A stretch of 13,716 nt of DNA. It comes from Clostridiaceae bacterium. GTDB lineage: Bacteria; Bacillota; Clostridia; Oscillospirales; Acutalibacteraceae. Below, piece by piece: positions 12,051-13,716 of this stretch. The stretch is from NCBI GenBank assembly GCA_016295355.1, contig JAEDLK010000032.1, positions 1 to 13,716 of the forward strand, written 5' to 3'. Position numbers and translations under genes: made by a program. The stretch's first letter is position 1. Each line of letters starts with the position of its first letter. The notes under the pieces are model-generated. The model did not search any database and was not told the DNA's origin. It saw nothing but the letters and a program-made list of their open reading frames with translations.

Positions 12051-13253
12051 TTACTGATTAACAGCGGTAACAACGCCGGAACCAACGGTACGGCCACCCT
12101 CACGGATAGCGAAACGCAGGCCTTCCTCGATAGCGATCGGGGTAATCAGTTCAACGTCCATCTCAACGTTATCGCCGGGCATGCACATTTCAACGCCGGC
12201 CGGCAGAGAAACAACGCCGGTAACGTCGGTGGTTCTGAAATAGAACTGCGGACGATAGTTGTTGAAGAACGGAGTATGACGGCCGCCCTCATCCTTGGTC
12301 AGAATGTAAACCTGGCCATGGAACTTGGTGTGCGGATTGATGGAACCGGGTTTGCAGAGAACCTGACCGCGCTCAACGCCGGTACGCTCAACGCCACGCA
12401 GCAGAGCACCGATGTTATCACCGGCTTCGCAGTAATCCAGGGTCTTACGGAACATTTCCATAGAAGTAACGACGGTCTTAGCTCTCTCTTCGGTCAAACC
12501 GATAATCTCAACTTCGTCGCCTGCCTTCAACTGACCGCGCTCAACACGGCCGGTAACAACGGTACCACGGCCGGAAATGGTCATAACGTCCTCAATCGGC
12601 ATCAAGAACGGCATATCAGCCTTACGATCCGGAGTGGGGATGTAGCTGTCAACAGCGTCCATCAATTCCTTAATCGGAGCATAAATGGCATCCTCGGGAT
12701 CAGTAGAAGCGGACTCCAGAGCCTGCAAAGCAGAACCCTTGATGATGGGAGTATCATCGCCCGGGAACTCATACTTATCCAAGGTTTCACGGATTTCCAT
12801 CTCAACCAGTTCCAACAATTCGGGGTCGTCAACCTGGTCAACCTTGTTCATGAAAACAACGATATAGGGCACGCCAACCTGACGGGCCAGCAGAAGGTGC
12901 TCTTTGGTCTGAGCCATCGGGCCGTCTGTTGCAGCGATAACCAGGATGGCACCGTCCATCTGAGCAGCACCGGTGATCATGTTCTTAACATAGTCGGCAT
13001 GGCCGGGGCAGTCAACGTGAGCATAGTGACGATTGTCGGTCTCATACTCAACATGAGCGGTGTTGATGGTGATACCACGCTCTCTCTCTTCGGGAGCCTT
13101 ATCAATGTTAGCATAGTCCTCAAACTTTGCATAGCCCTTCAAAGAAAGATACTTGGTAATAGCAGCGGTAAGAGTGGTCTTACCATGGTCAACGTGACCG
13201 ATAGTACCAATGTTTACATGCGGCTTGGTACGTTCAAAATGTGCTTTTGCCAT
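12051..13253 (-). CDS. tuf: Elongation factor Tu
   Basis: The GTPase that delivers aminoacyl-tRNA to the ribosomal A site. The 400 residues are the normal bacterial length. All GTPase motifs are present: G1 G-H-V-D-H-G-K-T-T (about 19-27), G2 R-G-I-T-I-N-T-A-H (about 58-66), G3 D-C-P-G-H (about 80-84), G4 N-K-V-D (about 135-138) and G5 G-S-A-L (about 173-176), followed by the two beta-barrel domains. The ATG at 13253 has AGGAGG eight bases upstream. It lies 89 bases after fusA and is probably made both by readthrough from the str operon and from a promoter in that gap. Codon use looks strongly biased, with few rare codons, as expected for a very abundant protein. Confidence 0.99.
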   Translation of the reverse strand: MAKAHFERTKPHVNIGTIGHVDHGKTTLTAAITKYLSLKGYAKFEDYANIDKAPEERERGITINTAHVEYETDNRHYAHVDCPGHADYVKNMITGAAQMDGAILVIAATDGPMAQTKEHLLLARQVGVPYIVVFMNKVDQVDDPELLELVEMEIRETLDKYEFPGDDTPIIKGSALQALESASTDPEDAIYAPIKELMDAVDSYIPTPDRKADMPFLMPIEDVMTISGRGTVVTGRVERGQLKAGDEVEIIGLTEERAKTVVTSMEMFRKTLDYCEAGDNIGALLRGVERTGVERGQVLCKPGSINPHTKFHGQVYILTKDEGGRHTPFFNNYRPQFYFRTTDVTGVVSLPAGVEMCMPGDNVEMDVELITPIAIEEGLRFAIREGGRTVGSGVVTAVNQ

Positions 13254-13280
13254 TTGGAATTCCTCCTAAAAATTAATTTA

Positions 13281-13299
13281 GTTATAAACTAACTATAGT
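13281..13299. repeat. Small palindrome in the predicted tuf leader
   Basis: The perfect inverted repeat TTAGTT-ATA-AACTAA (about 13278-13292) lies between the predicted -10 and the ribosome binding site. It is a weak, AT-rich hairpin in the leader, or a possible operator. Alone it proves no regulation. Confidence 0.35.
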
Positions 13300-13325
13300 G
13301 TAACAAATTTTCCTGCGAATTTCAA
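13297..13325 (-). promoter_or_regulatory. Possible internal promoter of tuf
   Basis: On the minus strand TTGAAA (13320-13325) and TACACT (13297-13302) are separated by 17 bases within the fusA-tuf gap. The -35 matches five of six consensus bases and the -10 four of six. An internal promoter before tuf is common in bacteria and would explain higher EF-Tu than EF-G output. Confidence 0.45.
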
Positions 13326-13342
13326 GAATTATTTTCTAATTC

Positions 13343-13716
13343 TTAATCTTTCTTGGCTCGGGAAGAAATAATCTTCTCGGCAACGCTCTTGGGAACCGGC
13401 TGGTAGCCGTCCGGCTCCATAACATACTGGCCACGGCCCTGTGTCTTGGAGCGCAGATCGGTTGCATAACCGAACATATCGGCCAGCGGTACATGAGCGT
13501 CAATCTGCTTAATGCCACCTCTGTCCTCAAAGCCCAAGATTTCGCCACGTCGAGCAATCAAGTCGCCCTGCACCGTACCGAAGTAATCCTCGGGAACATT
13601 GACAGACACCTTCATGATGGGTTCGAGCAGAACCGGATCAGCCTCACGGCAGGCCTCCTTAAAGGCCATGGAACCGGCAATCTTAAAGGCCATTTCAGAG
13701 GAGTCAACCTCATGAT
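13343..13716 (-). CDS. fusA: Elongation factor G, C-terminal part (runs off the window)
   Basis: The last 123 or so residues of the translocation GTPase, covering the end of domain IV and domain V: S-M-A-F-K-E-A-C-R-E-A-D-P-V-L-L-E-P-I-M, then V-S-V-N-V-P-E-D-Y-F-G-T-V-Q-G-D-L, and G-Y-A-T-D-L-R-S-K-T-Q-G-R-G near the end. It catalyses ribosome translocation and, with RRF, ribosome recycling. The 5' part with the GTPase domain is outside the window. Position before tuf matches the str operon order rpsL-rpsG-fusA-tuf. An ATG within this stretch is only an internal methionine. Confidence 0.98.
   Translation of the reverse strand, partial: HEVDSSEMAFKIAGSMAFKEACREADPVLLEPIMKVSVNVPEDYFGTVQGDLIARRGEILGFEDRGGIKQIDAHVPLADMFGYATDLRSKTQGRGQYVMEPDGYQPVPKSVAEKIISSRAKKD

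Noticed and set aside
12276..13292. A 338-codon open frame on the plus strand opposite tuf
   Set aside because: It is the antisense shadow of a codon-biased EF-Tu gene, has low-complexity Asn/Gly/Leu-rich composition, and has no ribosome binding site or family motif.
1..13716. CRISPR arrays, tRNA genes, prophage or insertion sequence
   Set aside because: No regularly spaced repeats, cloverleaf-type sequences, transposase or phage gene motifs were seen on either strand.

Overview
The window comes from a spore-forming bacterium of the Bacillota, class Clostridia, and gene content and style best fit the Oscillospirales/Ruminococcaceae side, though I cannot name a genus. The evidence is a complete spoIIA operon (spoIIAA-spoIIAB-sigF), strong AGGAGG-type ribosome binding sites, sigma-A promoters close to TTGACA-17-TATAAT, compact intrinsic terminators, and a divergent second type IIA topoisomerase. 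All recognised genes lie on the minus strand, so transcription runs from position 13716 towards 1.

Layout in the direction of transcription: the 3' end of fusA (EF-G) and a complete tuf (EF-Tu) form the end of the str operon, closed by a strong terminator at about 12000-12032. A 354-base gap follows, holding a roughly 150-base segment between two 9-base direct repeats and then a good promoter. The promoter drives parE-parC, two subunits of a divergent topoisomerase IV-like enzyme. A hairpin-rich gap leads to valS (valyl-tRNA synthetase), which has its own promoter, no T-box leader and its own terminator. From 4587 to 3713 there is no intact recognisable gene, only overlapping broken reading frames of small exported or membrane proteins. 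A terminator then separates this from the spoIIA operon, whose three cistrons overlap. Last comes a monocistronic GH63/trehalase-like (alpha/alpha)6-barrel glycoside hydrolase with its own promoter and a bidirectional terminator. At the left edge two near-consensus promoters in tandem fire leftward out of the window, in the arrangement typical of a stable-RNA operon or another very highly expressed unit.

Functionally this is mostly core genome: translation (EF-G, EF-Tu, ValRS), chromosome topology (ParE/ParC) and the forespore sigma-F switch, in which SpoIIAB holds SigF and dephosphorylated SpoIIAA releases it. I see no CRISPR array, prophage, defence system or intact insertion sequence. The most unusual parts are the decayed 3.7-4.6 kb region, the direct-repeat-bounded segment at 11.8-12.0 kb, the non-canonical motifs of the topoisomerase (including Ala at the quinolone serine position), an N-terminally short SigF, and the tandem promoters at the left edge.
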